Below are positions 1-12,556 of a DNA stretch of 64,000 bases, in pieces. Each line of letters begins with the position of its first letter. The first letter of the stretch is position 1. The translations under genes were made by a program, and so were the position numbers. The DNA is from JALORV01 sp963780715 (GTDB taxonomy: Bacteria > Pseudomonadota > Gammaproteobacteria > Burkholderiales > Burkholderiaceae_F), in NCBI GenBank assembly GCA_963780715.1, contig CAWADK010000006.1:121774-185773 (forward strand), written 5' to 3'. The notes below the pieces were generated by a model, which saw only the letters and a program-made list of their open reading frames with translations, had not been told where the DNA came from and searched no databases.

Positions 1-436
1 GGCCTGGCCACGGTGCCCCCGGCGATGAAGCCGATGACCTGCGACGGTGTTTGGGGCGGTGCGCACGTGCGCAACCAGATCGAGCTTGTACTCTCAGGTT
101 CTGGCGTCAACCCCGCTCTCACTACCTTCGTCGCCGCCTTCACTTACGCTGCCGGCTGCCGCTACATGTTCGGACGTTTTCACGGTGACACTGAGGGACG
201 TCAATGGCAATCCGATGCCCGCGGGAAGCAAGGTCACGGCAGAAGCGCCCACCGGCCTCACGGCGAAGGTGCTGAACGACATCGTGCTGAACACGACAGT
301 GCCGACGTCCCATACCATTCAGCTTTCGGGCAGCACGTGCACCGGAAACCGACCGGTTACGGTTCTGGTCAAAGTTGAGACACCGCTGAAGACGATCAGC
401 CATCGCGGCGTACTCAGTCACATGGTGAGGCCATAG
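1..436 (+). pseudogene. 3' part of an Ig-like (Big_1-type) surface protein, frameshifted
   Basis: The 5' end lies outside the window. Frame 1 is open from base 1 to about base 144. The same protein then continues in frame 2, through a stretch reading LPAAATCSDVFTVTLRD and NGNPMPAGSKV, to a TAG at 434-436. This resembles the repeated Ig-like domains of secreted or surface adhesin-like proteins, with paired cysteines near each end of the domain. The frames join if one T near base 145 is removed. Function beyond a beta-sandwich surface domain cannot be stated. The gap 437-521 holds nothing recognisable. Confidence 0.5.
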
Positions 437-521
437 CCGAGTTTGGTGCCGGCGACGCATCGCTGGGCCGACGGCGAGGACTGTAAAGTGGAGTTTCGCC
501 TTCATCGTCTCCTCCACTCTG

Positions 522-1058
522 GTGCACCACCGTTCGATTTTCCTCGTCGGCATGATGGGCGCCGGCAAGTCCACCATCGGCCGCCTGCTCGCTGACGCGA
601 TCGGCTTCGAGTCCATCGACGCCGATCGCGAACTCGAAGCACGCAGCGGGGTTTCGATACCGACGATCTTCGAGATCGAAGGCGAGGCGGCGTTCCGCCG
701 GCGCGAGGCAGCTTTGCTCGACGAATTGAGCCAGCTGTCCGGCATCGTGCTGGCGACGGGCGGCGGCGCCGTGCTCGACGCCAGTACGCGACAGCGCCTG
801 CGCGAGCGCGGGCTGGTCATCTACCTGCGCGCCACGGCCGACGAAGTGTTCCGTCGAACACGGCGTGACAAATCGCGGCCGCTGCTGCAGACGGAAAACC
901 CGCGCGAGCGCATCGAGCAACTGCTGGCAGAGCGCGAACCGCTCTACGCCGAAACGGCGCACCTGACCTTCCAGTCCGCGGCCTCCAATCCGAAGCGACT
1001 GGTGGAACGGCTGGTCGCCCACCCGGACGTGCAGGCACTTCTCTCGGCAGGCCGCTGA
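522..1058 (+). CDS. aroK: shikimate kinase
   Basis: Cytoplasmic enzyme that phosphorylates shikimate with ATP, the fifth step of the chorismate pathway. The 178-residue length is normal for the family. A Walker A loop GMMGAGKST lies at residues 10-18, the shikimate-binding acidic pair is in IDADRE (32-37), an arginine follows FR at 59, and the GGG motif is at 80-82. The start is GTG at 522; no better ATG exists before the P-loop. It is followed 36 bases later by aroB, the usual aroK-aroB pairing in proteobacteria. The upstream pil genes often found beside aroK are absent here. Confidence 0.95.
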   Translation: MHHRSIFLVGMMGAGKSTIGRLLADAIGFESIDADRELEARSGVSIPTIFEIEGEAAFRRREAALLDELSQLSGIVLATGGGAVLDASTRQRLRERGLVIYLRATADEVFRRTRRDKSRPLLQTENPRERIEQLLAEREPLYAETAHLTFQSAASNPKRLVERLVAHPDVQALLSAGR

Positions 1059-1094
1059 GCGCGTGCACCTGCGCGTGCCTCGTACAATCGTCCG

Positions 1095-2174
1095 ATGCAA
1101 CGCGTGTCTGTCGGCCTGGCGGGCCGTTCCTACGAGATCCTGATCGGCCCGGATCTGCTGCGGCGGGCGGCGGAGTTCATCGCGCCATTGGCGCCGACGC
1201 GTATCGCGCTGGTCACCAGCGCCACGGTGAACGACCTCTACGCCGAACGGGTGCGCAATGCGCTCTCCGGTCTCGGCCCGCTGATGACGATCGTGCTGCC
1301 CGACGGCGAGGCCCACAAGAACTGGAGCTCCGTTTCGAAGATTCTCGATGCGCTGGTCGAAGGGGGAGCCGACCGCAGGAGCCTCGTGGTGGCGCTGGGT
1401 GGCGGCGTCGTCGGCGACGTCGCGGGTTTTGCCGCCTCGATCTTCATGCGCGGGATCCGGTTCGTGCAGATGCCGACGACGCTGCTGGCGCAAGTCGATT
1501 CGTCGGTCGGCGGCAAGACGGGCATCAATCACGAGCGCGGCAAGAACCTGATCGGCGCGTTCCACCAGCCACAAGTCGTCATCAGCGACACCTCGACGCT
1601 GAAGACACTGCCTACGCGGGAGCTCTCGGCCGGACTGGCTGAGATCCTCAAGCACGGATTGCTGGCCGACCGCAAGTATTTCGAGCAGGTGGTGCACGAC
1701 CTGCCGGCGCTGCGCGCCTGCGCGCCGGATGCCCTCGGGCGGGCCATTGCCGGCTCCTGCGAGATCAAGGCCGGCATCGTCGCGCGCGACGAGCGCGAGA
1801 CCGGTGAGCGGGCGCTGCTGAATCTCGGCCATACCTTCGGTCATGCGATCGAGGCGATGACGGGCTACACGCGGTGGCTGCACGGCGAGGCCGTCGGCTG
1901 CGGCCTGGTGCTGGCCGCTGATCTTTCCGTCCGCGTGGGTCTGCTGGAGCGTGCGGCGATCGGGCCGATCGAGGCGGCCGTCCAGGCCGCCGGGTTGCCG
2001 GCGCGCATCGAAGGGCTCTCGCTGGAGCGCGCGATCGAATCGATGCGCGGCGACAAGAAGTCGGAGGCGGGCGCCATCCGCTTCATCCTGCTGGAACACA
2101 TCGGGCGTGCCGTGCAGCGCACCGTACCCGACGCCGCGCTGCGCGCAACGCTCGCCGCGGGAGGCTACGCATGA
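1095..2174 (+). CDS. aroB: 3-dehydroquinate synthase
   Basis: Converts DAHP to 3-dehydroquinate, the second step of the shikimate pathway, using NAD and a divalent metal. The 359-residue protein has the glycine-rich NAD site GGGVVGDVAGF, the substrate loop DSSVGGKTGIN, and metal-ligand regions AEILKHG, NLGHTFGHAIE and LHGEAV. A TACAAT box at 1083-1088 sits just before the ATG and might be a -10 element, but no matching -35 is visible. The stop overlaps the start of dgt by four bases (ATGA), suggesting translational coupling. Confidence 0.96.
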   Translation: MQRVSVGLAGRSYEILIGPDLLRRAAEFIAPLAPTRIALVTSATVNDLYAERVRNALSGLGPLMTIVLPDGEAHKNWSSVSKILDALVEGGADRRSLVVALGGGVVGDVAGFAASIFMRGIRFVQMPTTLLAQVDSSVGGKTGINHERGKNLIGAFHQPQVVISDTSTLKTLPTRELSAGLAEILKHGLLADRKYFEQVVHDLPALRACAPDALGRAIAGSCEIKAGIVARDERETGERALLNLGHTFGHAIEAMTGYTRWLHGEAVGCGLVLAADLSVRVGLLERAAIGPIEAAVQAAGLPARIEGLSLERAIESMRGDKKSEAGAIRFILLEHIGRAVQRTVPDAALRATLAAGGYA

Positions 2175-3307
2175 ACGTCGGCCAGGCGTTCGGCCTCGCA
2201 CCCTACGCCGCAGACCCGGCGCATTCGCGCGGACGACAGCACGCCGAACCGCCGGCGCCCAATCGGACCGACTTTCAGCGTGACCGTGACCGCATCATCC
2301 ATTGCACCGCCTTCCGGCGCCTCGAGTACAAGACCCAGGTCTTCGTCAATCACGAGGGCGACCTCTTCAGAACGCGGTTGACCCACTCGCTCGAAGTGGC
2401 GCAGATCGGACGTGCGATCGCGCGCACGCTGCGGCTGAACGAGGATCTCGTCGAGGCGGTGTCGCTGGCGCACGATCTCGGTCACACGCCGTTCGGCCAC
2501 GCCGGGCAGGACGCGCTGGCCGAGTGCATGCAGCCTCATGGCGGCTTCGAGCACAACCTGCAGTCGCTGCGTGTCGTCGACGAACTGGAGGAGCGCTACG
2601 GCGCTTTCAACGGACTGAACCTGACGTTCGAGTCGCGCGAAGGTATCTTGAAGCACTGCTCGCTCGAAAATGCGCGCAAGCTCGGCCCGCTCGGCGAGCG
2701 CTTCCTGTTCCGGCGCCAGCCCAGCCTTGAAGCGCAGATCGCCAATCTCGCGGACGAGATCGCCTACAACAATCACGACATCGACGATGGGCTGCGCTCG
2801 CAGCTGATCTCGCTGGAGCAACTGGAGGCCGTGCCGTTGTTCGCCCGGCATGCCGCCCCCGTCCGCGCACAGTTTCCCGGCATCGCCGAGCGCCGCATGA
2901 TCCATGAAACCGTGCGCCGCATGATCAACACGCTGATCGTCGACCTCACGGAGGAAAGCTCGCGCCGGATCGTCGCCGCGGCGCCGGCGTCGATTGAAGA
3001 CGTGCGGCAGTCCGCGCCGCTGATCGCGTTCTCGTGGTCGCTGCGCGCCGAGGCCGACGAACTCAAGCGCTTCCTGCACGACAACCTCTACCGGCACTAC
3101 CGCGTGATGCGCATGACGACCAAGGCGAAGCGAATCGTGCGCGAGCTGTTCGCCGCGTTCTACGACGAGCCGCGGCTGCTGCCGGTCGACCATCAGGCGC
3201 GTGCAGCGCAGGACAAGGCACGCGCGATCGCCGACTACGTGGCGGGCATGACCGATCGCTACGCGATCCGCGAGCATCGCCGGCTGTATTCCGTCGGAGA
3301 CGACTGA
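2171..3307 (+). CDS. dgt: deoxyguanosinetriphosphate triphosphohydrolase-like protein
   Basis: An HD-domain dNTP triphosphohydrolase that would release tripolyphosphate from dGTP or other dNTPs. Metal ligands are visible as H72 in RLTHSLEV and H101-D102 in SLAHDLGHTPFGH. The 378-residue length fits the short dgt-like class of betaproteobacteria, not the longer E. coli enzyme. It overlaps aroB by four bases and is followed 9 bases later by the transposase-like gene. Substrate preference cannot be read from the sequence. Confidence 0.93.
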   Translation: MNVGQAFGLAPYAADPAHSRGRQHAEPPAPNRTDFQRDRDRIIHCTAFRRLEYKTQVFVNHEGDLFRTRLTHSLEVAQIGRAIARTLRLNEDLVEAVSLAHDLGHTPFGHAGQDALAECMQPHGGFEHNLQSLRVVDELEERYGAFNGLNLTFESREGILKHCSLENARKLGPLGERFLFRRQPSLEAQIANLADEIAYNNHDIDDGLRSQLISLEQLEAVPLFARHAAPVRAQFPGIAERRMIHETVRRMINTLIVDLTEESSRRIVAAAPASIEDVRQSAPLIAFSWSLRAEADELKRFLHDNLYRHYRVMRMTTKAKRIVRELFAAFYDEPRLLPVDHQARAAQDKARAIADYVAGMTDRYAIREHRRLYSVGDD

Positions 3308-3316
3308 GCGCGACGG

Positions 3317-4021
3317 ATGGCGCGGCTGGCGCGGCTCTCGATCGGCGGATTCCCGCACCTGGTCCTGCTGCGTTCGGGGCCGCGAGCGCTCGTCGTCGAT
3401 GATGTCGACGCCGAGCGCCTGCTGGCTGCGTTGCGCGAGTCCATGGGTGCGGGACATGTCGCCCTGCACGGATACGCGTTGATGCCGCACGCCCTGTGGC
3501 TGCTCGCGACGCCCGTCGATGCGCGCGCGCTCGGCTTGTCCCTGCAGGCTGTAGGCCGCCGCTATGTTCGCGCCTACAACGACCGCCACGCGGGACGCGG
3601 TGCGCTGTTCGATGGCCGCTACCGCGCGGCGATACTCGAACCGGAGTCCGCGTTTCTCGGTGCGCTGCAGTTCGTCGAGACCCAGCCGGTTCGCGCCGGG
3701 CTGGTCGCGGCGGCCGAGGACTATCGCTGGTCCAGCTTTCGCCATCACGCGGGCCTTGCCTCGGATCCGAGGCTGCAGGATCACACGCTCTACTGGGCGC
3801 TTGGCAACACACCTTTCGAGCGACAGGTCGCCTATCGTGCTGGCGTGCACGCCGGTCTTGCCCAGGCCGACGTTGCTCGCTTTGACAAGGCGTTGGCCGG
3901 CGGCTGGGTGGTCGGGTCCGATGCCTTTGTGCGCTCGCTTGCACCGCAATGCGCGCGACGTCCGGTACCGGGCCGCGCCGGCCGGCCGCGACGTCACGCC
4001 GCCCCAGCGCCGAACGCCTGA
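3317..4021 (+). CDS. REP-associated tyrosine transposase (RAYT/Y1_Tnp) relative with degenerate HUH motif
   Basis: This 234-residue protein follows the Y1_Tnp family from its start (MARLARLSIGGFPHLVLLR) through the helix with the expected tyrosine (GRRYVRAYNDRH) and the GALFDGRYRA stretch. The family position normally read as MPNHVHLL, which supplies the two metal-binding histidines, reads MPHALWLL here, so both are replaced. The protein therefore probably cannot nick DNA like an active RAYT and may be a domesticated DNA-binding protein or a decaying gene. It starts 9 bases after dgt and probably shares its transcript. An inverted repeat with a GGGGACA core lies downstream at 4222-4270. Confidence 0.85.
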   Translation: MARLARLSIGGFPHLVLLRSGPRALVVDDVDAERLLAALRESMGAGHVALHGYALMPHALWLLATPVDARALGLSLQAVGRRYVRAYNDRHAGRGALFDGRYRAAILEPESAFLGALQFVETQPVRAGLVAAAEDYRWSSFRHHAGLASDPRLQDHTLYWALGNTPFERQVAYRAGVHAGLAQADVARFDKALAGGWVVGSDAFVRSLAPQCARRPVPGRAGRPRRHAAPAPNA

Positions 4022-4221
4022 ACAATCTCGCCCGCGGCAGCGCGGGTGTTCGTGTGCATGGCGGGACGGCGGAAGCGGGTGGCGCCGCGTCGGCATCGGC
4101 AGAAGATCGCTGGCTGATGCGAGCGCCCACTACGCGCCGGGCATTTATCTGGCCTGAGTGCGGTATCTGGCTAACGGTGGGCTCGCACCACATCATGCGG
4201 ACCAGGGTACGGCCCTTGTTA

Positions 4222-4270
4222 TGTCCCCGAATTTCTCCGGAGTGACCGTGCGTCAACTAAATTGGGGACA
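4222..4270. repeat. inverted repeat with GGGGACA cores in the RAYT-gltB gap
   Basis: TGTCCCCGAATTT at 4222-4234 is the near-complement of AAATTGGGGACA at 4259-4270, differing by one base. The right arm continues as GACCCTTATTT, a sequence style often found next to RAYT genes. The 4022-4368 gap contains no other gene that I can support. The arms face each other across about 24 bases and could fold as an imperfect hairpin. Confidence 0.6.
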
Positions 4271-4368
4271 GACCCTTATTTAAGTTGTTGTGCAGTGCGG
4301 TGGCGCCGCAGTAAAGTGCAATCTCGCTTTGACCTCACTGGGAACCGGCATTTCTGCCGGGACATGCC

Positions 4369-9069
<4,701 letters not shown>

Positions 9070-9081
9070 TGGGAACCTTGC

Positions 9082-9504
9082 ATGCGCGCGCCGCTCCCCC
9101 TGTGGCCCGCGACCCTTCGCGGTTGGCTGCCAGGGCTGCTGCTCAGCGTTCCGCTGGCGCTCCTGCTCTGGAACCTGCGCACAGCACCGGAAGATCTGCG
9201 CACGGCGGTTGCCACGGTGGCCGTTCTGCTCGCGCTGCCCTGGGTCGTGCCGGCGATGGTCCTTGTCGCGACGGTCTCCGTGCCCCTCTACATGTGGCTG
9301 CACACGCAGGGACCGGTGCCCGACGTGCTTCAGTGGCTGGGCGGCACGCTGCTGGCCGGCGCGGTGCTCGGTGCGCATGTCAACGCGACACTCGCGTGGC
9401 TGTGGCTGCGGCGCGCCCCTGCGGTTCCGGAACCGGGACTGCGCGACTTCCTCGAGCGATCGCCTCCGGGCATCGCCCGACAACTTAACGACGACAAGAG
9501 ATAG
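9082..9504 (+). CDS. small membrane protein between gltB and gltD
   Basis: A 140-residue hypothetical protein with two or three hydrophobic segments, roughly residues 12-30, 42-72 and 84-106, followed by a short charged tail. It sits 12 bases after gltB and ends two bases before gltD, so it is almost certainly co-translated with glutamate synthase. I do not recognise a named family. The position suggests a link to nitrogen assimilation or simple operon hitchhiking; nothing in the sequence decides between them. Confidence 0.7.
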   Translation: MRAPLPLWPATLRGWLPGLLLSVPLALLLWNLRTAPEDLRTAVATVAVLLALPWVVPAMVLVATVSVPLYMWLHTQGPVPDVLQWLGGTLLAGAVLGAHVNATLAWLWLRRAPAVPEPGLRDFLERSPPGIARQLNDDKR

Positions 9505-9506
9505 CG

Positions 9507-11006
9507 ATGGGCAAGGTCACCGGTTTCATGGAATTCCAGCGGCTCGAAGAAGCCGCCGAGGCGCCGCAGTCGCGCAAGCAGCACTGGCGCGAGTTCGTCG
9601 TTCACCTGAGTGACGAGCAGGCTGCGATCCAGGGCGCGCGCTGCATGGACTGCGGCATTCCGTTCTGCAATAACGGCTGTCCGGTCAACAACATCATTCC
9701 GGATTTCAATGACCTCGTGTACCGGCAGGACTGGCGCAGCGCGCTCGATGTCCTGCACAGCACGAACAACTTTCCCGAGTTCACCGGTCGTGTCTGTCCG
9801 GCGCCGTGCGAGGCGGCCTGCACGCTGAACATCGAGGACGCGCCGGTCGGTATCAAGTCGATCGAACACAAGATCATCGACAAGGGCTGGGAAGAGGGCT
9901 GGGTTGTCCCGCAGCCGCCAAAGGTGAAGACCGGCAAGAAGGTGGCCATCGTCGGCAGCGGGCCGGCGGGACTGGCGGCCGCGCAGCAGCTGGCGCGGGT
10001 GGGCCATGACGTCACGGTGTTCGAGAAGAACGATCGCGTCGGCGGCCTGCTGCGTTATGGCATTCCGGACTTCAAGATGGAGAAGTCGCACATCGATCGG
10101 CGCGTGGCGCAGATGGAGGCCGAGGGCGTCACGTTCCGCACCGGCGTGCTCGTCAGCAAGTCGAAGCTCAACGGCGGCGTCACCAACTGGGCGAGGGAGA
10201 CGGTCGCGCCGGATCAGCTGCTCGAGGAGTTCGATGCGGTCGTGCTGTCTGGCGGCGCAGAGCAGCCGCGCGACCTGGCCGTGCCCGGACGCGAGCTGAA
10301 GGGCGTGCACTTCGCGATGGAGTTCCTGCCGCTGCAGAACAAGGTGGTCGCCGGCGACAAGGTGAAAGAGCAGATCCTTGCCACCGGCAAGCATGTCGTC
10401 GTCATCGGCGGCGGAGACACGGGCTCGGACTGTGTCGGGACGTCCAACCGGCACGGCGCGAAATCCGTCACCCAGTTCGAATTGCTGCCGCAGCCGCCGG
10501 CCAGGGAGAACAAGGAGCTCACGTGGCCATACTGGCCGGTGAAGCTGCGGACTTCCAGCTCGCATGAAGAAGGCGTGGCGCGCGACTGGGCCGTGACGAC
10601 CAAGCGTTTCGAAGGCGATGGCAAGGGCAACGTGCGCGCGCTCGTCGCGGCGCGCGTCGAATGGCAGAAGGACCCCGTGACCGGCGCGCAGAAGATGGTC
10701 GAGGTGCCCGGCTCGGAGTTCGAGCTTCCCGCCGACCTTGTGCTCTTTGCGATGGGATTCGTGGCGCCGGTGGGCTCGGTGCTGGAATCGTTCGGCGTCG
10801 ATAAGGACGCGCGCGGCAATGCGCGCGCTGCGACCGAGGAAACCAAGGGCGGACCCCGCCCTTACGTGACCAACCTGCCCAAGGTGTTCGCGGCCGGCGA
10901 CATGCGGCGCGGGCAGAGCCTCGTCGTGTGGGCGATCCGCGAAGGACGGCAGTGTGCCCGCGCGGTCGACGAATACCTGATGGGGACTTCGACGCTTCCC
11001 CGGTGA
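9507..11006 (+). CDS. gltD: glutamate synthase (NADPH) small subunit
   Basis: The 499-residue FAD/NADPH subunit that feeds electrons to GltB. The N-terminal iron-sulfur region has C46, C49, C54 and C58 (RCMDCGIPFCNNGCP) and a second set C97, C101 and C105. The FAD dinucleotide fold GSGPAG lies at 150-155 and the NADPH fold is in VVIGGGDTGSDCVG. It is intact to the normal C-terminal end. The last 22 codons and the following 26 bases are repeated about 140 bp downstream. Confidence 0.97.
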   Translation: MGKVTGFMEFQRLEEAAEAPQSRKQHWREFVVHLSDEQAAIQGARCMDCGIPFCNNGCPVNNIIPDFNDLVYRQDWRSALDVLHSTNNFPEFTGRVCPAPCEAACTLNIEDAPVGIKSIEHKIIDKGWEEGWVVPQPPKVKTGKKVAIVGSGPAGLAAAQQLARVGHDVTVFEKNDRVGGLLRYGIPDFKMEKSHIDRRVAQMEAEGVTFRTGVLVSKSKLNGGVTNWARETVAPDQLLEEFDAVVLSGGAEQPRDLAVPGRELKGVHFAMEFLPLQNKVVAGDKVKEQILATGKHVVVIGGGDTGSDCVGTSNRHGAKSVTQFELLPQPPARENKELTWPYWPVKLRTSSSHEEGVARDWAVTTKRFEGDGKGNVRALVAARVEWQKDPVTGAQKMVEVPGSEFELPADLVLFAMGFVAPVGSVLESFGVDKDARGNARAATEETKGGPRPYVTNLPKVFAAGDMRRGQSLVVWAIREGRQCARAVDEYLMGTSTLPR

Positions 11007-11032
11007 ACATTCCCGGATCGCCCAGCGCTCGC
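10941..11032 (+). repeat. gltD: direct repeat copy 1: gltD 3' end
   Basis: The last 22 codons of gltD (REGRQCARAVDEYLMG onward) plus the first bases after the stop. The same stretch recurs at 11084-11174. Across the 22 codons the copies differ at five sites, all synonymous third positions. Two more differences fall in the 26 non-coding bases after the stop. Confidence 0.9.
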
Positions 11033-11048
11033 GTCGCGAGCGCGTGGG
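11021..11048 (+). terminator. strong hairpin after gltD, candidate terminator
   Basis: GCGCTCGCG and CGCGAGCGC form a nine-base stem with a one-base loop, extended by CCCA/TGGG across a bulge. It starts 14 bases after the gltD stop. There is no U-tract, so it is a weak candidate for intrinsic termination. The duplicated gltD tail stops matching at the left arm of this hairpin. Confidence 0.4.
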
Positions 11049-11083
11049 CAGCATGGGAACGCCCGCTGACGCGCGCGTTGCGG

Positions 11084-11174
11084 GAAGGCCGTCAGTGCGC
11101 CCGCGCGGTCGACGAATACCTGATGGGGACTTCAACGCTTCCCCGGTGAAATTTCCCGGATCGCCCAGCGCTCC
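11084..11174 (+). pseudogene. gltD: duplicated remnant of the gltD C-terminus
   Basis: A second copy of the final 22 gltD codons, followed by a TGA and the same downstream bases up to CGCCCAGCGCTC. It has no start codon or upstream gltD sequence; homology begins at the codons for (A/L)REGRQ. Codon changes relative to the intact gene are CGC/CGG, GGA/GGC, CGG/CGT, TGT/TGC and TCG/TCA, all silent. The rest of the 11007-11319 interval shows no coding signal. Confidence 0.85.
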
Positions 11175-11268
11175 GCCGTCTCAAACCGGACGCCAGAGCT
11201 CTCCTTCCGCAAGACGTTGAGCCCTGTCAATGTGCGCCAGTCCTCCCTGCCTAGCTTGAAGACAGGTG

Positions 11269-11292
11269 CCGGTGTCGAATTGTTCGCACCGG
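11269..11292 (+). promoter_or_regulatory. inverted repeat upstream of the cytochrome c gene
   Basis: CCGGTG-T-CGAA, loop TTG, then TTCG-CACCGG: ten paired bases with one bulged T. It ends 27 bases before the ATG at 11320. It could be an operator or an mRNA hairpin; no regulator is indicated. Confidence 0.35.
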
Positions 11293-11319
11293 AGACTTCG
11301 CCACGGGCGGAGGGTGACT

Positions 11320-11826
11320 ATGAGGCGTGGAAAACTGGTATCGCTTCTCATTGCCGCGGCAATCGGCGCGGCGTTCGCGGGCTTGGCCTGGGCCGAGGCT
11401 CGCAGTGATCTTGGCAAGCAGGAGCTCATTGCCGCGGCGATCGGCGCGGCGTTTGCCGGCTCGGCTTGGGCCGAGGCGCGCAGCGAACTCGGCAAACAGG
11501 AATACGAGTCGAACTGCATTGCCTGTCACGGGCTGACCGGCAAGGGCGACGGGTACTTCGCCCAGTATCTGAAGCTGCCCGTTCCTGATCTGACGACGAT
11601 CGCCAAGCGCAACGGCGGCGTCTTCCCGGCGGATCGCATGATCGAGATCATCGACGGGCGGCAGGCCCTCAAGGGTCACGGCCCGCGCAACATGCCGATC
11701 TGGGGCACGACCTACACGGAAAAGGCAGCTTCCTACTACGGTGGCTTTGCCTTCAACTCCGAGCAGTTCGTGCGGGCGCGCATCCTGGCGCTGGTCGATT
11801 ACCTGTACACGCTGCAGGCACGATAA
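11320..11826 (+). CDS. periplasmic c-type cytochrome with duplicated signal peptide
   Basis: A 168-residue class I cytochrome c with heme site CIACH (C66, C69, H70) and a likely axial methionine M125 in NMPIWG. The start is the ATG at 11320, preceded by GGAGGG. The N-terminus is odd: the signal-peptide block LIAAAIGAAFAG(L/S)AWAEARS(D/E)LGKQE occurs twice in tandem (residues 10-35 and 36-61). The first AWA-E site would be the normal cleavage point, leaving a second hydrophobic stretch ahead of the heme domain. The protein could therefore be cleaved twice or remain membrane-anchored. Electron partners are unknown. Confidence 0.88.
   Translation: MRRGKLVSLLIAAAIGAAFAGLAWAEARSDLGKQELIAAAIGAAFAGSAWAEARSELGKQEYESNCIACHGLTGKGDGYFAQYLKLPVPDLTTIAKRNGGVFPADRMIEIIDGRQALKGHGPRNMPIWGTTYTEKAASYYGGFAFNSEQFVRARILALVDYLYTLQAR
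11347..11502 (+). repeat. tandem 78-bp duplication of signal-peptide coding sequence
   Basis: Unit 1 is 11347-11424 and unit 2 is 11425-11502, directly abutting and in frame. The units differ at eleven codons; nine changes are synonymous and two are replacements (Leu/Ser, Asp/Glu). Divergence at silent sites means this is not a fresh slippage duplication of a single allele. Confidence 0.95.
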
Positions 11827-12015
11827 GCAGTTCGCCGGCGGTCACACTGCGGGGCCAGGCTGTGGGTGCCGAGGCTCTGTCAACGGAAGCAGCGGCGCGT
11901 GTATCGAGCCCCGTGCGCGTTGCTGTGACGCGCGCTGCCACGGGTCGGCGCAGAGGTCCGTGTGAGCACGGTTCGACAAGCGTGCCGACACGTCGTGACG
12001 CGCTAAGCTCGGGGC

Positions 12016-12483
12016 ATGCCGCGCATCTACCATAAGCCACTGGTGGTCGGGCCTGAGTCGATCGACGCGGTCGGTCACGTCAACAACCGCGAATACCTGC
12101 GCTGGATGGAAGAGGTTGCGGTCGAGCACTCCAACGCGCAGGGCTGGCCGATGGAGCGTTACTTCGCCGACCAGACGGCGTGGTTCGCCGCCTCGCACTT
12201 CGTCGAGTACCTGCGGCCCGCGCACGCCGGCGACTCGCTCGACATCTACACGTGGATCACGCGCTGGGACGGAAGCAACTGCCTGCGGCGCTACGCGGTG
12301 CTGCGCCAGCGCAAGCTCGTCGCGCGCGGCGAGACGATCTGGACCTTCGTCGACCTGGCGAATGGACGGGCGCGGCCGATTGCGCCGTCGGTGCTCGACG
12401 CGTTCTTCACGGTCGCGGACGATGACGAGGAACTGCGTTCGCTCGGCCTGGTGCGGCGCGAGCGGCGCTCCGCGAGTCGCTGA
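12016..12483 (+). CDS. hotdog-fold acyl-CoA thioesterase
   Basis: A 155-residue protein of the 4-hydroxybenzoyl-CoA thioesterase/YbgC-like family. The signature is SIDAVGHVNNREYLRWMEE near residues 15-33, with the aspartate and the HVNN turn characteristic of the active site. The mid-region HFVEYLRPAHAGDSL fits the second strand of the fold. It would hydrolyse an acyl-CoA thioester in the cytoplasm; the substrate is not apparent. It stands alone between the cytochrome c gene and a binding-protein gene. Confidence 0.85.
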   Translation: MPRIYHKPLVVGPESIDAVGHVNNREYLRWMEEVAVEHSNAQGWPMERYFADQTAWFAASHFVEYLRPAHAGDSLDIYTWITRWDGSNCLRRYAVLRQRKLVARGETIWTFVDLANGRARPIAPSVLDAFFTVADDDEELRSLGLVRRERRSASR

Positions 12484-12556
12484 TCGTCCGCTGGTACGCT
12501 TCGGCCCCGGCCGCCAGTATGGCGACCCGACAAGAACAACGCGAAAGGTCGAAGCG

